A program made the translations under genes and the position numbers. DNA of 15,240 bases from JBBPYR01 sp038199755 (GTDB lineage: Bacteria > Chloroflexota > Ktedonobacteria > Ktedonobacterales > Ktedonobacteraceae), in assembly GCA_038199755.1 (NCBI GenBank), contig JBBPYR010000313.1, forward strand, positions 1-15,240, written 5' to 3'. Below, piece after piece: positions 14,144 to 15,240 of the stretch. The number at the start of each line of letters is the position of its first letter. The stretch's first letter is position 1. The notes under the pieces were generated by a model. It worked only from the letters and a program-made list of their open reading frames with translations. It searched no databases and had not been told where the DNA came from.

Positions 14144-14911
14144 TTGGATACCGAGCTTAATTTTGAGAAACATTATCGTTTAGTGCGTGAGGTCATTGAG
14201 ACCATCGTGTTAACGGTGTTGATGTTCTTTATTATTCGTCTTGCTGTGCAAAACTTTAATATTGAGGGTCATAGCATGGAGCCGAGCCTGCATGACACCG
14301 AGCTGATTCTTGTGGATAAATGGTCTTACCGTTTTCATCCTCCCTCTCGTGGCGATGTAGTTGTGTTTGTGGCACCACCACAACCCGATCAGGACTATAT
14401 CAAGCGTATTGTGGGCTTGCCTGGGGATGTGGTGACGGTGCAGGGGACGACGGTGATTGTGAATGGCAAGACGCTTACGGAACCCTATGTCAAACCACAA
14501 TATCAGGGAAATGAGAATCCGCCCTTTGCTAACCGTGTTATTCCCAAGGGGTTGTATTTTGTGATGGGCGATAATCGTGGTGGAAGTTATGACTCGCGTG
14601 CGTGGGGCTGTCTGCCGCAAGGCAATATTGTTGGGCGTGCCGCGCTGGTATACTGGCCCTTTGGACAAGATAATAATGGACTATTGCCTAATTACGCTTC
14701 TGTTTTCGATCACGTGCCAGCCGCATCCACTGTTACAAACCCTACCGATGTTTGTCAGGTGTCGAAGCCCCTTTCTAATGGTGTTGGCAGTGTTTCTCAC
14801 GCCCCGCCTATAGCAGCAGATCCATTTTCTGGTCATGGGCTTGATTTAAATCTTGCTTTATTGCTCATGATGCCGGGTATGTTCGTAATGGTTTCGCGTC
14901 GCCGCAAATAA
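14144..14911 (+). CDS. lepB: Type I signal peptidase
   Basis: The 255-aa membrane serine protease removes signal peptides from exported proteins. An N-terminal membrane segment (about residues 17-36) is followed by the catalytic Ser44 in IEGHSMEPSL (40-49), Lys87 in DYIKRIVGLPGD (84-95), and the signature MGDNRGGSYDSRAWG (141-155). All box motifs of the Ser/Lys dyad family are intact. A polar, low-complexity linker (about 185-230) leads to a second hydrophobic segment (about 233-250) ending in SRRRK, so the protein is probably anchored at both ends. The start is TTG at 14144, supported by GAGGGA at 14133-14138. The ATG codons seen further in frame fall inside or after the membrane segment and would truncate it. 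It stands alone on the + strand. Confidence 0.93.
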   Translation: MDTELNFEKHYRLVREVIETIVLTVLMFFIIRLAVQNFNIEGHSMEPSLHDTELILVDKWSYRFHPPSRGDVVVFVAPPQPDQDYIKRIVGLPGDVVTVQGTTVIVNGKTLTEPYVKPQYQGNENPPFANRVIPKGLYFVMGDNRGGSYDSRAWGCLPQGNIVGRAALVYWPFGQDNNGLLPNYASVFDHVPAASTVTNPTDVCQVSKPLSNGVGSVSHAPPIAADPFSGHGLDLNLALLLMMPGMFVMVSRRRK

Positions 14912-15009
14912 CCAAGGGGCAGAACAAAGAGCTAGCACGCGTCGCCATAGTAGCATGTGCTGGTTAACAAATGAACCTGGTAACAATGAAAACCCATCCG
15001 TAGGGGCCA

Positions 15010-15072
15010 GCTTCAGCGCGCCCCGTGCTAGTTGGCGAATCGCACGCTAACGGGTACGGGGCGCGCTGAAGC
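15010..15072. repeat. Perfect 17-bp inverted repeat downstream of lepB
   Basis: GCTTCAGCGCGCCCCGT (15010-15026) and ACGGGGCGCGCTGAAGC (15056-15072) are perfect reverse complements separated by 29 nt. It is followed by GCATTTTGACAATTT, which has only a short T4 run, so it could end lepB transcription weakly. The loop length and length of stem fit an intergenic repeat better than a plain terminator. Confidence 0.8.
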
Positions 15073-15085
15073 ATTTTGACAATTT

Positions 15086-15209
15086 AATCTGGTAATCGCG
15101 TGAGCAGCAGCGAAGCGCGCTGTAGGCTCCGTAGGCTACCGTTCCGACCGACTGAGCGAAGCTAGACGCGACAGCGGCGTTGTCGGTCGGAATAAGGAGT
15201 AGCCAGATT
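15086..15209. repeat. Nested inverted-repeat structure
   Basis: Three sets of complementary arms are stacked in the right order. Outer AATCTGG (15086-15092) pairs with CCAGATT (15203-15209). Middle GGCTAC (15134-15139) pairs with GTAGCC (15199-15204), sharing two bases with the outer pair. Inner TTCCGACCGAC (15142-15152) pairs perfectly with GTCGGTCGGAA (15182-15192) across 29 nt. Direct copies of GTAGGCT (15122-15128, 15131-15137) and of GCGAAGC lie between. Confidence 0.6.
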
Positions 15210-15221
15210 GATCGCGCCCTC

Positions 15222-15239
15222 CGCTCAATTCATTGAGCG
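15222..15239. repeat. Short palindrome at the window edge
   Basis: CGCTCAAT (15222-15229) and ATTGAGCG (15232-15239) form a perfect inverted repeat with a 2-nt centre. It probably continues the repeat-rich block beyond the window. Confidence 0.55.
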
Positions 15240-15240
15240 A

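Larger units (their letters stand above)
14912..15240. other. Gene-free, palindrome-rich tail of the window
   Basis: No open frame here is credible. The stretch holds a short imperfect tandem repeat (CTGGTTAACAAATGAA at 14960-14975 and CTGGTAACAATGAA at 14977-14990), a perfect 17-bp inverted repeat, a second nested stem structure and an 8-bp hairpin that touches the window edge. It could be a multicopy intergenic repeat cluster, the end of a small non-autonomous element, or an unrecognised structured RNA. Confidence 0.6.

Overview
The window looks like a chromosomal stretch from a Chloroflexota bacterium, most likely a Ktedonobacteria-type organism. This is an inference from protein flavour (a Uma2-family nuclease, a soluble YuiH-type molybdenum oxidoreductase, a signal peptidase with a C-terminal anchor), from mid-range G+C, and from large intergenic palindromes. 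No rRNA, tRNA, CRISPR array or transposase was found, and no marker gene fixes the genus.

Region 1 (1-4982, + strand) is accessory. A Uma2-family PD-(D/E)XK protein (196-786) has an odd 5' end: an ideal ribosome-binding site and the codons for MVAQA lie just upstream in another frame. Next comes a compact five-gene unit with its own near-consensus promoter (806-834): DUF488 protein, second divergent DUF488 protein, dual-OB-domain protein, DNA methyltransferase (motif I before SPPY), and a PD-(D/E)XK-like protein whose start overlaps the methyltransferase stop by 17 bases. The methyltransferase and nuclease genes are visibly more AT-rich than the core genes to the right. The unit ends at a perfect 34-bp palindromic terminator (4993-5026). 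I read it as a restriction-modification-like genome-defence operon with three accessory proteins. It is the best candidate here for an incompletely described system. Two of its proteins carry QxxLF peptides resembling beta-sliding-clamp-binding motifs.

Region 2 (5049-13719) is mostly core metabolism and housekeeping. A cytoplasmic sulfite-oxidase-fold molybdopterin protein (- strand) converges on the defence operon. It is divergent from a large membrane protein of unknown function with a big extracytoplasmic part. Then come prmC (release factor glutamine methyltransferase) and a WecA/TagO-type undecaprenyl-phosphate sugar-1-phosphate transferase, both on +. uvrA (- strand) converges on the transferase, with an 11-bp hairpin at the junction.

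Region 3 (13720-15240) has a 424-bp spacer with a nested palindromic repeat, a type I signal peptidase with a TTG start and a C-terminal hydrophobic anchor, and a 329-bp tail packed with long inverted repeats and no credible gene. The genes of regions 2 and 3 have no evident joint pathway. Only the 852-4982 block reads as a functional unit.
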